A stretch of DNA of 64,000 nucleotides from Pantoea dispersa (GTDB taxonomy: Bacteria > Pseudomonadota > Gammaproteobacteria > Enterobacterales > Enterobacteriaceae). Below are positions 40,280-48,427 of this stretch, piece after piece. Both the position numbers and the translations under genes were made by a program. Each line of letters begins with the position of its first letter. Position 1 is the first letter of the stretch. The notes beneath the pieces are model-generated. The model saw only the letters and a list, made by a program, of their open reading frames with translations, ran no database searches and was not told the DNA's origin. The stretch lies in the NCBI RefSeq assembly GCF_014155765.1, contig NZ_SCKT01000001.1:868001-932000 (forward strand), read 5' to 3'.

Positions 40280-40738
40280 TTAGCGATTCTCGTAAAATTT
40301 CTGGAACACGGCGAGGGTTTCATCACTGACGTGATGCTCGAGGCCTTCGGAATCCCGGCGGGCGGTTTCCGGACTGACGCCCAGCGCCAGCAGAAAGGTT
40401 TCAACGATATGATGGCGCACGCGGCTGGCTTCAGCCAGCTTCTCGCCTTCCGGGGTGAGGAACACGCCGCGATACGGCACCTGCTCAACCAGACCGGTGG
40501 TACTGAGACGCTTCAGCATTTTGGCCACGGTCGGCTGCGAGACGCCCAGGCGTGCCGCCATGTCAACCTGGCGCGCCTCGCCAAATTCACGAATTAAATC
40601 AGAGATTAACTCAACGTAATCATCAATCAGCTCACGGCGATGCGCTTCGCGTACCTGGCGAAATCCTTCGACATGCTCCTCAATATCTTTCAGCGGCCCC
40701 TGGGGCATGTGGGTGGCGCTTTTCGCACGACGACTCAT
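40280..40738 (-). CDS. mntR: Manganese transport regulator MntR
   Basis: Mn(II)-sensing DtxR-family repressor (152 residues). The winged helix ([39 protein letters not shown], about 57-97) is followed by the metal-binding dimerisation domain with [16 protein letters not shown] and [13 protein letters not shown]. Matches E. coli MntR. It is divergent from two tiny genes, one MntS-like, behind a dyad that fits an MntR box. Confidence 0.95.
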   Translation of the reverse strand: MSRRAKSATHMPQGPLKDIEEHVEGFRQVREAHRRELIDDYVELISDLIREFGEARQVDMAARLGVSQPTVAKMLKRLSTTGLVEQVPYRGVFLTPEGEKLAEASRVRHHIVETFLLALGVSPETARRDSEGLEHHVSDETLAVFQKFYENR

Positions 40739-40840
40739 TCAGCTTCCTCTTTATTATCTGCCGCACTTTACCTGCGGTGCGGGCTGGCTGCGCTCATTGT
40801 AAACCAGGCACAAATAAGCACAAATTTTTCCTGAATAGTG

Positions 40841-40870
40841 TTGGCTAAAGAGTATAGCCAGTGCTATCTT
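40841..40870 (+). promoter_or_regulatory. Promoter of the small gene pair with an MntR-box-like dyad
   Basis: A perfect dyad ATAGC-N4-GCTAT occupies 40854-40867, the same inner halves as in E. coli MntR boxes (ATAGCNNNNGCTAT). A plausible promoter, TTGGCT (40841-40846) with an 18-base spacer to TATCTT (40865-40870), is overlapped by the dyad. MntR with manganese would thus block RNA polymerase, as it does at E. coli mntS and mntH. Confidence 0.75.
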
Positions 40871-40910
40871 TGTACATGTTGTAAGCGAATAGCCTACAAA
40901 GGAGGCAACG

Positions 40911-41000
40911 ATGAACGAACCCTGGCTGTTGCTGCTCCTTTTCCTGCTGTTTATTGCAGGGCTGTGCTTACTGTTGAGTTACCCGTTTTCCAGGAGGTAA
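40911..41000 (+). CDS. Predicted 29-residue single-pass membrane peptide
   Basis: Tiny frame ATG 40911 to TAA 41000: it starts MNEPW, continues as an almost uninterrupted Leu/Phe/Ile/Ala stretch (about residues 5-23) and ends SYPFSRR, a classic single membrane helix with a positive tail. A strong ribosome site (AGGAGG, seven bases upstream) argues that it is translated. The ribosome site of the next gene lies within its last codons. It shares the MntR-box promoter. I recognise no family. Confidence 0.65.
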   Translation: MNEPWLLLLLFLLFIAGLCLLLSYPFSRR

Positions 41001-41002
41001 AG

Positions 41003-41197
41003 ATGAGCACGATGAAAAGCTGCCTCGACTGCGGCAAATGCTTCCAGACCGTACAAAGCAAACCGGCTTTTGAGCTGAAGTCGCTGTTGTGTCTGTTTAG
41101 CCGCTCGCCTTTTGCCCTGCGCCTGATGCTGCTTGAGAAACTGACCGGCAAAAAAATCGCCGCGCAGCCCTGCCCGAATCTGATCTGGCGCGGCTGA
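41003..41197 (+). CDS. MntS-like small protein with N-terminal cysteine motif
   Basis: Frame of 64 residues from ATG 41003, five bases after AGGAGG. Residues 31-46, LFSRSPFALRLMLLEK, align with the core of E. coli MntS (VFSHSPFKVRLMLLSM), a small protein that raises intracellular Mn by inhibiting the MntP exporter. The position opposite mntR behind an MntR box is the same. Unlike the 42-residue E. coli protein, it has an N-terminal extension SCLDCGKC (C7, C10, C13) and another Cys (C57), which could bind metal. A longer in-frame reading from 40838 is rejected because it would start inside the promoter. Confidence 0.75.
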   Translation: MSTMKSCLDCGKCFQTVQSKPAFELKSLLCLFSRSPFALRLMLLEKLTGKKIAAQPCPNLIWRG

Positions 41198-41222
41198 GTT
41201 TCCTCAGGGCTTCACATTCTGA

Positions 41223-41250
41223 CCCGCTGCCTGCAGCGGGTTTTATTTTG
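41223..41250 (+). terminator. Terminator of the small manganese-linked genes
   Basis: Stem CCCGCTG / CAGCGGG with a four-base loop followed by TTTTATTTT, 25 bases after the stop. Confidence 0.85.
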
Positions 41251-41290
41251 CCTGCGAAAAACGCCCTTCACGGCAGCGTTTTCAGGCATA

Positions 41291-41316
41291 AAAAAACGGC
41301 CCGTAAAGGGCCGTTT
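41291..41316 (-). terminator. Terminator of ompX
   Basis: Stem AAACGGCCC / GGGCCGTTT with a five-base loop; on the minus strand it is followed by TTTTTTTATG. It lies 28 bases after the ompX stop. Confidence 0.85.
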
Positions 41317-41343
41317 CTGTGCAACTCTGGTCTAAGCAAAAAC

Positions 41344-41856
41344 TTAGAAGCTGTAACCTACGCCAGCAATCCAGGTGCCCACGTCGACGTTACGGATGCG
41401 GCTCTGCTCGTAGCCCACGTCCAGAGCAACGTTCTGGATTGGGTTGAACTGCATACCTGCGCCGTAAGAGAAGCCTACGTCGCTGCTGTCGGTTTTAGAC
41501 TGACCGGCAGTCTGGTTCTGCTGGTATTTGCCGTAGCCGATACCTACTACGCCGTAGATGCTGGCCCAGTCGTTCAGACGGTAAGCCGGACCACCGGTGA
41601 TGCCGTAGTACTGACCTTTGTTGTACACGCCATCTTCAGTGCGATCTTTTTCGGTGTAGGTGAAAGAACCGATCCAACCCAGTGGGTTAGAACCGTCTTC
41701 GTAGCGGTATTTCAGGTTGAAGCCGTTAGCTTTGTTAGCAACGCCCTGATAGTCGCTCTGCGCGTAGCCGGCAGAAACGGTGCTCTGTGCCATGGCGGAA
41801 CCAGCGGAAACTGCCAGTACACAAGCCAGTGCTGAAAGACATGCAATTTTTTTCAT
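41344..41856 (-). CDS. ompX: Outer membrane protein OmpX
   Basis: Eight-stranded outer-membrane beta-barrel of the Ail/OmpX/Lom family (170 residues; E. coli 171). The signal peptide is cut after AMAQ (about residue 23). Alternating-residue strands and a C-terminal Phe (GVGYSF), the BAM recognition end, are visible. Start 41856 follows GAGGT. In E. coli it is highly expressed and controlled by small RNAs such as CyaR. Confidence 0.95.
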   Translation of the reverse strand: MKKIACLSALACVLAVSAGSAMAQSTVSAGYAQSDYQGVANKANGFNLKYRYEDGSNPLGWIGSFTYTEKDRTEDGVYNKGQYYGITGGPAYRLNDWASIYGVVGIGYGKYQQNQTAGQSKTDSSDVGFSYGAGMQFNPIQNVALDVGYEQSRIRNVDVGTWIAGVGYSF

Positions 41857-42359
41857 AACCACCTCAAATGTGAATATACTTCTCTCCTGACAACGCTAAA
41901 AATATAACAAAACTTAGCAAGAAACTCTGCCCGCATTTTGTTGTCTAACAGATTGTTTGGTGTAACAGAAAGTTAATGAACTTTCGTATGTCATTCATTT
42001 TTCTTATAAAAAGCATCATCTTTCTGCAATAATCCTGCGCACAGAAAATTATCGGTTTAAGTAAATTCCTAAACTAACCTGACATTTCTTTACGGAAATG
42101 GCCCTGAAAACGGTGTTTTTTCAGCCAGTCGCTGGTGCATTTTTTCCGCCGTCGCGCTTTATTCGCTGGAAATTTCGCCCGAAAAGCGGTGTCAATGAGG
42201 CGTCACTGACGCCAGGATAATGCGAGGCGACCGCGCCCGATGATAAAGCGGTGACAGAAACCCTGCATCATTGCCTCGTCGCCTCCTTATTTCCCGCCGA
42301 TTGTTTTACACTGGCTGCCCGTTGCCTGGTTATTCATCATCACAGGAATTGATCACAGG
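41857..42359. other. Long divergent region ompX / rhtA
   Basis: About 500 bases with no supported coding frame. The ompX-proximal half is AT-rich and should hold its promoter and untranslated leader. The rhtA-proximal half is GC-richer and contains an inverted repeat GAGGCGAC (42224-42231) / GTCGCCTC (42278-42285). No small RNA was recognised. Confidence 0.5.
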
Positions 42360-43268
42360 ATGTCTGCACCTCTTTCCCATCCCAAACTGGCGCCGGTAGT
42401 GCTGCCGGTTGCCGTATTACTGATCGCCATGCTGTCGCTGCAGGGCGGCGCGTCGCTGGCGAAATCGCTGTTTCCCACCGTCGGTGCGCCTGGCATTACC
42501 GCGCTGCGTCTGGGACTGGGCACGCTCATCCTGTGCGCGATTTTCAAACCCTGGCGCCTGCGCTTCAGTGCAAAGCAGCGCAAGCCGCTGCTGATGTATG
42601 GACTGGCGCTGGGCTGCATGAATTACCTGTTCTATCTCTCGATCCGCACTGTGCCGCTGGGTGTGGCGGTGGGGCTGGAGTTTCTCGGCCCGCTGACGCT
42701 GGCGCTGGCCGGCGCACGCCGTCCGCTGGATTTTCTCTGGGTGCTGCTGGCGGTCACCGGCCTGTGGTTCCTGCTGCCGATTGGTCATGGCCTCAGCCAT
42801 ATCGATCCCACCGGCGCGCTGCTGGCGGTGGGTGCCGGTGCCTGCTGGGCGGTCTATATTCTGGCGGGCCAGCGGGCAGGCGCCGAACACGGCCCGGCCA
42901 CGGTGGCAATAGGCTCGCTGATCGCCTCAGTGATTTTTGTGCCGCTCGGTCTGACCTTTGCCGCGCCCGGTATCTGGCAGTGGGAAATTCTGCCGCTGGC
43001 GTTGCTCATCGCCCTGCTCTCCAGCGCCATTCCGTACTCGCTGGAAATGATGGCGCTGACGCGTCTGCCGGCGCGCATTTTCGGTACGCTGATGAGTCTG
43101 GAACCGGCGATGGCCGCGCTCTCCGGCATGCTGTTCCTCGGCGAGTTGCTGACGCTGCAGCAATGGCTGGCGCTGCTGGCGATTATCGCCGCGTCTGCCG
43201 GCTCGACGCTCACCATGAAACAGAAGGCGGCACATATAAATGAAGTGGATATCAACACGCCGCAATAA
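42360..43268 (+). CDS. rhtA: Threonine/homoserine exporter RhtA
   Basis: Inner-membrane exporter of threonine and homoserine, DMT/EamA superfamily (302 residues). Two EamA repeats give ten helices; the first contains SLQGGASLAKSLFPTVGAPG and LRLGLGTLIL, the second GACWAVYILAGQRAGAEHGPATVAIG. These blocks are nearly identical to E. coli RhtA (YbiF). The ATG has a weak ribosome site (CACAGG). A palindrome at 43281-43300 follows. Confidence 0.94.
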   Translation: MSAPLSHPKLAPVVLPVAVLLIAMLSLQGGASLAKSLFPTVGAPGITALRLGLGTLILCAIFKPWRLRFSAKQRKPLLMYGLALGCMNYLFYLSIRTVPLGVAVGLEFLGPLTLALAGARRPLDFLWVLLAVTGLWFLLPIGHGLSHIDPTGALLAVGAGACWAVYILAGQRAGAEHGPATVAIGSLIASVIFVPLGLTFAAPGIWQWEILPLALLIALLSSAIPYSLEMMALTRLPARIFGTLMSLEPAMAALSGMLFLGELLTLQQWLALLAIIAASAGSTLTMKQKAAHINEVDINTPQ

Positions 43269-43280
43269 GCCGTACAGGTC

Positions 43281-43300
43281 AGCCGGTTATTTAACCGGCT
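43281..43300 (+). terminator. Hairpin after rhtA
   Basis: Stem AGCCGGTTA / TAACCGGCT with a two-base loop, 12 bases after the rhtA stop. No T-run, so its termination strength is doubtful. Confidence 0.4.
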
Positions 43301-43508
43301 GTATATAGACACATTCTCATTATCATTTCTCAAATAACCACACGGTAAGCTGTTATTATTTTGCAACATGATAGAAGAATAATTAACACTCACCATAACC
43401 AACTGATTTTAATCACTTTTAATAAAACCGCTATTTTTGCGGCTTAACATTAAGCTTTAGCTATTCCTGTCATTGATTTAATCAATCCTGCAGAGCGAAA
43501 AACTGCTG

Positions 43509-43515
43509 CTATACT
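43509..43515 (+). promoter_or_regulatory. Likely -10 element of the dps promoter
   Basis: TGCTATACTTATT about 45 bases before the dps start matches the CTATACT -10 of the E. coli dps promoter, which is used by sigma-S and, with OxyR, by sigma-70. No good -35 is seen, as expected for a sigma-S type promoter. Confidence 0.55.
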
Positions 43516-43562
43516 TATTCCCGTGCTTGATTAGGACAACCATCAATAAGAGGACATTAATG

Positions 43563-44066
43563 ATGAGTACCGCAAAACTGGTTAAAACAAAATCTTCCGA
43601 TCTGATTTATACCCGCAATGACGTGGCTGATAGCGAGAAGAAAGCTACCATCGAGGTGCTCAACCGTCTGGTCGTGGAATTTATTGACCTGTCGCTGATC
43701 ACCAAGCAGGCGCACTGGAACATGCGTGGCGCGAACTTCATTGGCGTACATGAAATGCTGGATGGCTTCCGTACCGCGATTACCGATCACCAGGACACCA
43801 TTGCAGAACGTGTGGTACAGCTGGGCGGCGTTGCGCTGGGCACCACGCAGGTGGTTAACGACAAGTCACCGCTGAAAAGCTATCCGCTGAATATTCACAG
43901 CGTACAGGATCACCTGAAAGCGCTGGCTGACCGTTATGCCGTCGTGGCTAACGATACGCGTAAAGCCATCAGTGAAGTGAAAGACGAAGATACGGCCGAT
44001 ATCTTTACTGCCGCATCGCGTGACCTTGATAAGTTCCTGTGGTTTATCGAATCAAATATCGAGTAA
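43563..44066 (+). CDS. dps: DNA-protecting ferritin-like protein Dps
   Basis: Dodecameric mini-ferritin that binds DNA and oxidises iron with hydrogen peroxide in stationary phase and oxidative stress. 167 residues from ATG 43563, the same as E. coli (an adjacent ATG at 43560 is possible). The lysine-rich N-terminal tail ([12 protein letters not shown]) binds DNA. The inter-subunit ferroxidase residues lie in [21 protein letters not shown] (His, Asp, Glu). Confidence 0.97.
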   Translation: MSTAKLVKTKSSDLIYTRNDVADSEKKATIEVLNRLVVEFIDLSLITKQAHWNMRGANFIGVHEMLDGFRTAITDHQDTIAERVVQLGGVALGTTQVVNDKSPLKSYPLNIHSVQDHLKALADRYAVVANDTRKAISEVKDEDTADIFTAASRDLDKFLWFIESNIE

Positions 44067-44076
44067 TGCTCAAACA

Positions 44077-44098
44077 GGCGGGTTATCCCGCCTTTTTT
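44077..44098 (+). terminator. Terminator of dps
   Basis: Stem GGCGGG / CCCGCC with a four-base loop followed by six T, 10 bases after the dps stop. Confidence 0.9.
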
Positions 44099-44205
44099 AT
44101 GCCTGCTACCCGCCCGGCTTTTTTGACGCCGTTAACAATTCCTTAATCCTTTCTTTCCCTTATTATCACTCTGATGCACACTGTGCCTGCACCACCACAG
44201 CACAA

Positions 44206-44236
44206 TGCACCATTTTGGTGATTCATTCTGGTGCAA
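44206..44236 (+). promoter_or_regulatory. NtrC-type enhancer sites of glnHPQ
   Basis: TGCACCATTTTGGTGA (44206-44221) is a near-perfect NtrC dyad (GCACCANNNTGGTGC type). It is followed at 44224-44236 by a second half-match, CATTCTGGTGCAA. They lie about 100-125 bases before the expected start of the sigma-54 promoter, as at E. coli glnHp2. Confidence 0.7.
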
Positions 44237-44305
44237 ACTTTTCCCGGCGTGCAGAATCGTGTCAGCCTGCCCCGGCAATCTGTTGATTTCCGCGTTTGAG
44301 AAAAG

Positions 44306-44322
44306 TTGGCATAATTTTTTCA
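44306..44322 (+). promoter_or_regulatory. Sigma-54 promoter of glnHPQ (imperfect -12)
   Basis: TTGGCATAATTTTTTCA fits the sigma-54 spacing, with GG at 44308-44309 (-24). The -12 element reads TTTC rather than the consensus TTGC. Together with the NtrC sites upstream it marks nitrogen-limitation control of glutamine uptake. Confidence 0.6.
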
Positions 44323-44377
44323 TATGATGAGCCGTACATCAGGCCACCAGGCCTGACGGGTAATAAGGAAAAAAATG

Positions 44378-45124
44378 ATGAAGTCGTTGATTAAAGTCTC
44401 CGTGGCCGCGCTGGCGCTGGCCTTCTCGCTTTCCTCCACTGCAGCAGACAAAAAACTGGTGGTCGCTACCGACACCGCCTTCGTTCCGTTTGAATTTAAA
44501 CAGGGCGACAAGTACGTCGGCTTTGATATCGACCTGTGGGACGCTATCGCTAAACAGCTGAAGCTGGATTACACCCTGAAGCCGATGGATTTCAGCGGCA
44601 TCATTCCGGCGCTGCAAACCAAAAACGTTGACCTGGCGCTGGCCGGCATCACCATTACCGAAGAACGTAAAAAAGCCATCGAATTCTCTGACGGCTACTA
44701 CAAAAGCGGCCTGCTGGTGATGGTGCGTAACAACGAAAACGACATCAAAGGCATCGACGATCTGAACGGTAAAGTGGTCGCAGTGAAAAGCGGCACCGGT
44801 TCGGTGGATTACGCCAAAGCGCATATCAAAACTAAAGACCTGCGCCAGTTCCCGAACATTGATAACGCGTACATGGAGTTAGGCACCAACCGTGCTGACG
44901 CCGTGCTGCACGACACGCCAAACATCCTGTACTTCATCCACACCGCTGGCAAAGGCCGTTTCAAAGCCGTCGGTGACTCCATCGAAGCGCAGCAGTATGG
45001 CATCGCTTTCCCGAAAGGCAGCGACGACCTGCGTGAGAAAGTGAATGGCGCGCTGAAAACCCTGCACGACAACGGTACCTACAACACTATCTATAAAAAA
45101 TGGTTCGGCAGCGAACCTAAATAA
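44378..45124 (+). CDS. glnH: Glutamine-binding periplasmic protein GlnH
   Basis: High-affinity periplasmic glutamine-binding protein (248 residues from ATG 44378; the ATG at 44375 is an alternative). The signal peptide is cut after SSTAA (about residue 22). The mature protein opens [20 protein letters not shown] and matches E. coli GlnH over its whole length, including the [12 protein letters not shown] hinge region. First gene of glnHPQ. Confidence 0.96.
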   Translation: MKSLIKVSVAALALAFSLSSTAADKKLVVATDTAFVPFEFKQGDKYVGFDIDLWDAIAKQLKLDYTLKPMDFSGIIPALQTKNVDLALAGITITEERKKAIEFSDGYYKSGLLVMVRNNENDIKGIDDLNGKVVAVKSGTGSVDYAKAHIKTKDLRQFPNIDNAYMELGTNRADAVLHDTPNILYFIHTAGKGRFKAVGDSIEAQQYGIAFPKGSDDLREKVNGALKTLHDNGTYNTIYKKWFGSEPK

Positions 45125-45147
45125 TTCAGGCCTGACGCCTTTTTATC

Positions 45148-45176
45148 AGCAGGGAGCTTTGTTCTCCCTGCTTTTT
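45148..45176 (+). terminator. Intra-operon hairpin between glnH and glnP
   Basis: Stem AGCAGGGAG / CTCCCTGCT with a seven-base loop and TTTTTA. Its place between the binding protein and permease genes suggests an attenuator or 3' stabiliser that keeps GlnH in excess over GlnPQ. Confidence 0.7.
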
Positions 45177-45210
45177 ACATTTCCACTGCAACAGATTCTG
45201 GAGTCACACC

Positions 45211-45870
45211 ATGGAGTTTGACTGGAGCGTCATCTGGCCCGCCTTACCGATCCTGATCGAAGGCGCCAAAATGACCCTGCTTATCTCGATCCTCGGCCTG
45301 ATTGGCGGCCTGGTTATCGGCCTCGTGGCCGGTTTCGCCCGCGCCTACGGCGGCTGGATCACCAACAACATCGCGTTAGTGTTCATTGAACTGATTCGCG
45401 GCACGCCGATCGTGGTGCAGGTGATGTTCATCTACTTCGCCCTGCCGATGGCCTTCCCGGACCTGCGCATCGACCCGTTCACCGCCGCCGTCGTGACCAT
45501 CATGATCAACTCAGGTGCTTATATTGCGGAGATTACCCGCGGTGCGGTGCTGTCGATCAACAAAGGTTTCCGTGAAGCCGGCCTGGCGCTTGGCCTGTCG
45601 CGCCGCGAAACGCTGCGCTACGTGATCATGCCGCTGGCGCTGCGCCGCATGCTGCCGCCGCTGGGTAACCAGTGGATCGTCAGCATCAAAGACACCTCGC
45701 TGTTCATCGTGATTGGCGTGGCGGAACTGACCCGTCAGGGGCAGGAGATCATCGCTGGTAACTTCCGCGCGCTGGAGATCTGGAGCGCCGTTGCCATCAT
45801 TTACCTGGTTATTACGCTGGTGTTGAGCTTTGTGCTGCGCCGTATTGAGAAAAGGGTGAAAATCCTGTGA
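45211..45870 (+). CDS. glnP: Glutamine ABC transporter permease GlnP
   Basis: Membrane permease of the glutamine importer (219 residues), of the HisMQ type. The first helix is at about 20-45, [20 protein letters not shown] near 65, and the EAA loop ([25 protein letters not shown]) near 125. It overlaps glnQ by 4 bases. Confidence 0.96.
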   Translation: MEFDWSVIWPALPILIEGAKMTLLISILGLIGGLVIGLVAGFARAYGGWITNNIALVFIELIRGTPIVVQVMFIYFALPMAFPDLRIDPFTAAVVTIMINSGAYIAEITRGAVLSINKGFREAGLALGLSRRETLRYVIMPLALRRMLPPLGNQWIVSIKDTSLFIVIGVAELTRQGQEIIAGNFRALEIWSAVAIIYLVITLVLSFVLRRIEKRVKIL

Positions 45871-46589
45871 TTGAATTTAAAAACGTCTCGAAAAACTTCG
45901 GCCAGACTCAGGTACTGCACGACATCAACCTGAAAATTAATCAGGGTGAAGTGGTGGTAATCATCGGGCCGTCCGGCTCCGGTAAATCTACCCTGCTGCG
46001 CTGCATCAACAAGCTGGAAGAGATCAGCAGCGGCGAACTGATTGTCGATGGCATGAAAGTTAACGATCCGAAAGTGGATGAACGCCTGATCCGTCAGGAA
46101 GCCGGTATGGTGTTCCAGCAGTTCCATCTGTTCCCGCAGATGAGCGCGCTGGACAACGTGGGCTTTGGTCCGATCCGCGTGCGCGGGGCGAAGAAAGACG
46201 CCGCACACAAACTGGCGCGTGAGCTGCTGGGCAAGGTCGGCCTCGCAGAGCGTGCGCACCACTTCCCTTCTGAGCTGTCCGGCGGCCAGCAGCAGCGCGT
46301 GGCGATTGCCCGTGCGCTGGCGGTGAAGCCGAAGATGATGCTGTTCGATGAGCCAACCTCGGCACTCGATCCCGAGCTGCGTCACGAAGTGCTGAAAGTG
46401 ATGCAGGATCTGGCGGAAGAAGGCATGACCATGGTGATCGTGACCCATGAAGTGGGCTTCGCACAGAAAGTAGCGTCGCGCCTGATCTTTATCGACAAAG
46501 GTACCATCGCGGAAGATGGCAATCCGGACGATCTGATCACTAATCCGCCGAGCGACCGTCTGCGTGAGTTCCTGCAGCACGTCTCTTAA
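45867..46589 (+). CDS. glnQ: Glutamine ABC transporter ATP-binding protein GlnQ
   Basis: ATPase of the glutamine importer (240 residues). Walker [10 protein letters not shown] near 35, signature [16 protein letters not shown] near 135, Walker [15 protein letters not shown] near 155 and the H-loop VTHE. Initiated in a GTGA overlap with glnP (start codon TTG or GTG by the frame; read as GTG). Last gene of the operon. Confidence 0.96.
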   Translation: MIEFKNVSKNFGQTQVLHDINLKINQGEVVVIIGPSGSGKSTLLRCINKLEEISSGELIVDGMKVNDPKVDERLIRQEAGMVFQQFHLFPQMSALDNVGFGPIRVRGAKKDAAHKLARELLGKVGLAERAHHFPSELSGGQQQRVAIARALAVKPKMMLFDEPTSALDPELRHEVLKVMQDLAEEGMTMVIVTHEVGFAQKVASRLIFIDKGTIAEDGNPDDLITNPPSDRLREFLQHVS

Positions 46590-46607
46590 TACGGCGTAAA
46601 AACAACA

Positions 46608-46645
46608 AAGCCGCTGCGGATCCCCGTAGCGGCTTTTTTTTTTTA
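46608..46645 (+). terminator. Terminator of glnHPQ
   Basis: Stem AAGCCGCT / AGCGGCTT, with a GC-rich loop, followed by at least ten T, about 20 bases after glnQ. A strong rho-independent terminator. Confidence 0.92.
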
Positions 46646-46657
46646 CCTGAGCAGCGC

Positions 46658-47584
46658 TTAGCGTGCCAGCCACTGCGCGCGCGTGGCGGGCGGTAAAAAT
46701 GTCCAGGCGATAAAGCGGCTCTGCTTCTGGCCCTGCGCCATGTCGACGATGCGTACCTGATAAGCGTCGTGCGCCTTCAGCCGGTCGCGCAGTTCAGGCA
46801 GATGCTCTTTGCGCGACACCAGCGAGGTAAACCAGACGATGCGATCGCCTAATGCGACGCTTTCATCGATCATTCGGCCGATAAACGCACGCTCACCGCC
46901 GTCGCACCACAGCTCGTTATGCTGACCGCCGAAATTAAGCGGCGCCTGCCTGCTCAGGCCGAGATTGCGCACTTTACGCTGACTGCCGGCCGCCGCATCG
47001 GCCGCCGAGGCGTGGAACGGCGGATTACACAGTACCGCGTGATAGCGTTCGTTCTTGTGCACCACGCCAGCAAAAATCGCACTCTCCTGCTTCTGACGGC
47101 GCAGGCGAATGGCGCGCTGCAGGCCGGGATTGCTGGCGACAATCTGACTGGCGGCGTTAACAGCGTCCGCGCTGATGTCGGTGCCGGTAAAGCGCCAGCC
47201 ATACTCCGCGTGACCGATCAGCGGATAGATGCAGTTGGCACCGCAGCCAATATCCATCACGTCGAGATCGCGCGGCAGCACGCCACCGTTATCGCTGGCC
47301 AGCAGATCCGCCAGCGCATGGATATAGTCAGCGCGGCCTGGTACCGGCGGCGTCAGATAGCCTTCCGGCAGCTGCCAGTTCAGGTTATAAAACAGTTTCA
47401 GCAGCGCCTGGTTCAGCAGCAGCACTGCGTGCGGATCGGCGAAATCAACCGACAGCTCACCGTAACCGTTGGGGCGCACTTTGTCCGCCAGCGGCGGATG
47501 CGCGGCAGTCAGGGCAGCAAAATCATAACGGCCCTGATGGCGGTTACGCGGATGAAAGAGCGCGGTAGCGGCAGGCTTGTTCAT
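46658..47584 (-). CDS. rlmF: 23S rRNA m6A1618 methyltransferase RlmF
   Basis: SAM-dependent methyltransferase that makes N6-methyladenine at position 1618 of 23S rRNA. From ATG 47584 it is 308 residues, the same as E. coli RlmF (YbiN). The open frame to 47638 is longer but GGAG supports 47584. SAM-binding DIGCGANCIYPLIG is near 117 and the catalytic NPPF (LCNPPFHAS) near 190. Converges with glnQ. Confidence 0.95.
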   Translation of the reverse strand: MNKPAATALFHPRNRHQGRYDFAALTAAHPPLADKVRPNGYGELSVDFADPHAVLLLNQALLKLFYNLNWQLPEGYLTPPVPGRADYIHALADLLASDNGGVLPRDLDVMDIGCGANCIYPLIGHAEYGWRFTGTDISADAVNAASQIVASNPGLQRAIRLRRQKQESAIFAGVVHKNERYHAVLCNPPFHASAADAAAGSQRKVRNLGLSRQAPLNFGGQHNELWCDGGERAFIGRMIDESVALGDRIVWFTSLVSRKEHLPELRDRLKAHDAYQVRIVDMAQGQKQSRFIAWTFLPPATRAQWLAR

Positions 47585-47763
47585 AGATTCTCCGGACATT
47601 AATGCGCGCGTAAGATACGCTGGATGACGGCAGCGCACAATCCGCCAGGAAAATTTAGTGCAACGAATTTAAATCTATTCTCCCTAAAACTGAATCCGCA
47701 ATACTGCGTCCAGCCGCCAGCACCGCCGGAACACGCAGTATCCAGGACGAATCAGGAGCGCAA

Positions 47764-48393
47764 ATGCGTCAACGTTACACTTATCAGCCACGCAGTGGAC
47801 ACGGTCTGCCTCACGATCCGCTCAACGCCATCGTCGGCCCGCGCCCGATTGGCTGGGTCAGCTCGCAAAGCGCCAGCGGCCAGCGCAATCTGGCGCCCTA
47901 TAGTTTCTTTAACTGTTTTAACTACCATCCGCCAATCATTGGTTTTGCCAGCAGCGGCTGGAAAGACAGCGTGCAGAATATCAGTGAAACCGGCGAGTTC
48001 GTCTGGAACCTGGCGACGCGTCCGCTGGCAGAAGCCATGAATGAGAGCTCCGCCTCGGTGCCGCCCGATCACGACGAGTTTGCCCTCGCCGGCCTGACGC
48101 CGCTGGCCGCTTCCCACGTTAACGTCAGCATGGTAGCGGAGAGCCCGGTCAACTTTGAGTGTCGCCTGACGCAGCTGATTCGCCTGCAGAATGCACAGGG
48201 AGGCGAGCTGGAGAGCTGGCTGGTACTGGGCGAAGCGGTGGCGATTCACATCGATGAAGCGCTGCTGGAGAACGGCATCTATCAGACCGCCAAAGCGCAG
48301 CCGATTCTGCGCGCCGGCGGTCCTTCCGCCTATTACGCGATCAGCGAAGATCAGCGTTTTGATCTGGTGCGCCCGGACGCGCGCCGCGGTTAA
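47764..48393 (+). CDS. Flavin reductase family protein
   Basis: FMN-binding split-barrel protein (209 residues) of the flavin reductase-like / DIM6-NTAB group. Recognisable: PLNAIVGPRPIGWVSS near 20, LAPYSFFNCFNYHPPIIGF near 43 (flavin phosphate site) and FVWNLATRPLAEAMN near 80. Members reduce flavin or act as small oxidoreductases; the substrate is unknown. It sits at the edge of the histidine-utilisation island, convergent with the HutH-like gene, and need not belong to it. Confidence 0.82.
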   Translation: MRQRYTYQPRSGHGLPHDPLNAIVGPRPIGWVSSQSASGQRNLAPYSFFNCFNYHPPIIGFASSGWKDSVQNISETGEFVWNLATRPLAEAMNESSASVPPDHDEFALAGLTPLAASHVNVSMVAESPVNFECRLTQLIRLQNAQGGELESWLVLGEAVAIHIDEALLENGIYQTAKAQPILRAGGPSAYYAISEDQRFDLVRPDARRG

Positions 48394-48405
48394 ATCAGGC
48401 CACTG

Positions 48406-48427
48406 GCGGCGCGTCACCTCGCGCCGC
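48406..48427. repeat. GC-rich palindrome between convergent genes
   Basis: Stem GCGGCGCG / CGCGCCGC with a six-base loop, ending at the stop codon of the HutH-like gene. It recalls the GCGGCGC cores of the palindromes at 20226 and 30273 and may act as a bidirectional transcription stop. Confidence 0.5.

Noticed and set aside
40838-41197. Reading of the MntS-like gene as one 119-residue protein
   Set aside because: The upstream part runs through the promoter and MntR-type dyad and covers the 29-residue gene in another frame. ATG 41003 has a much better ribosome site.
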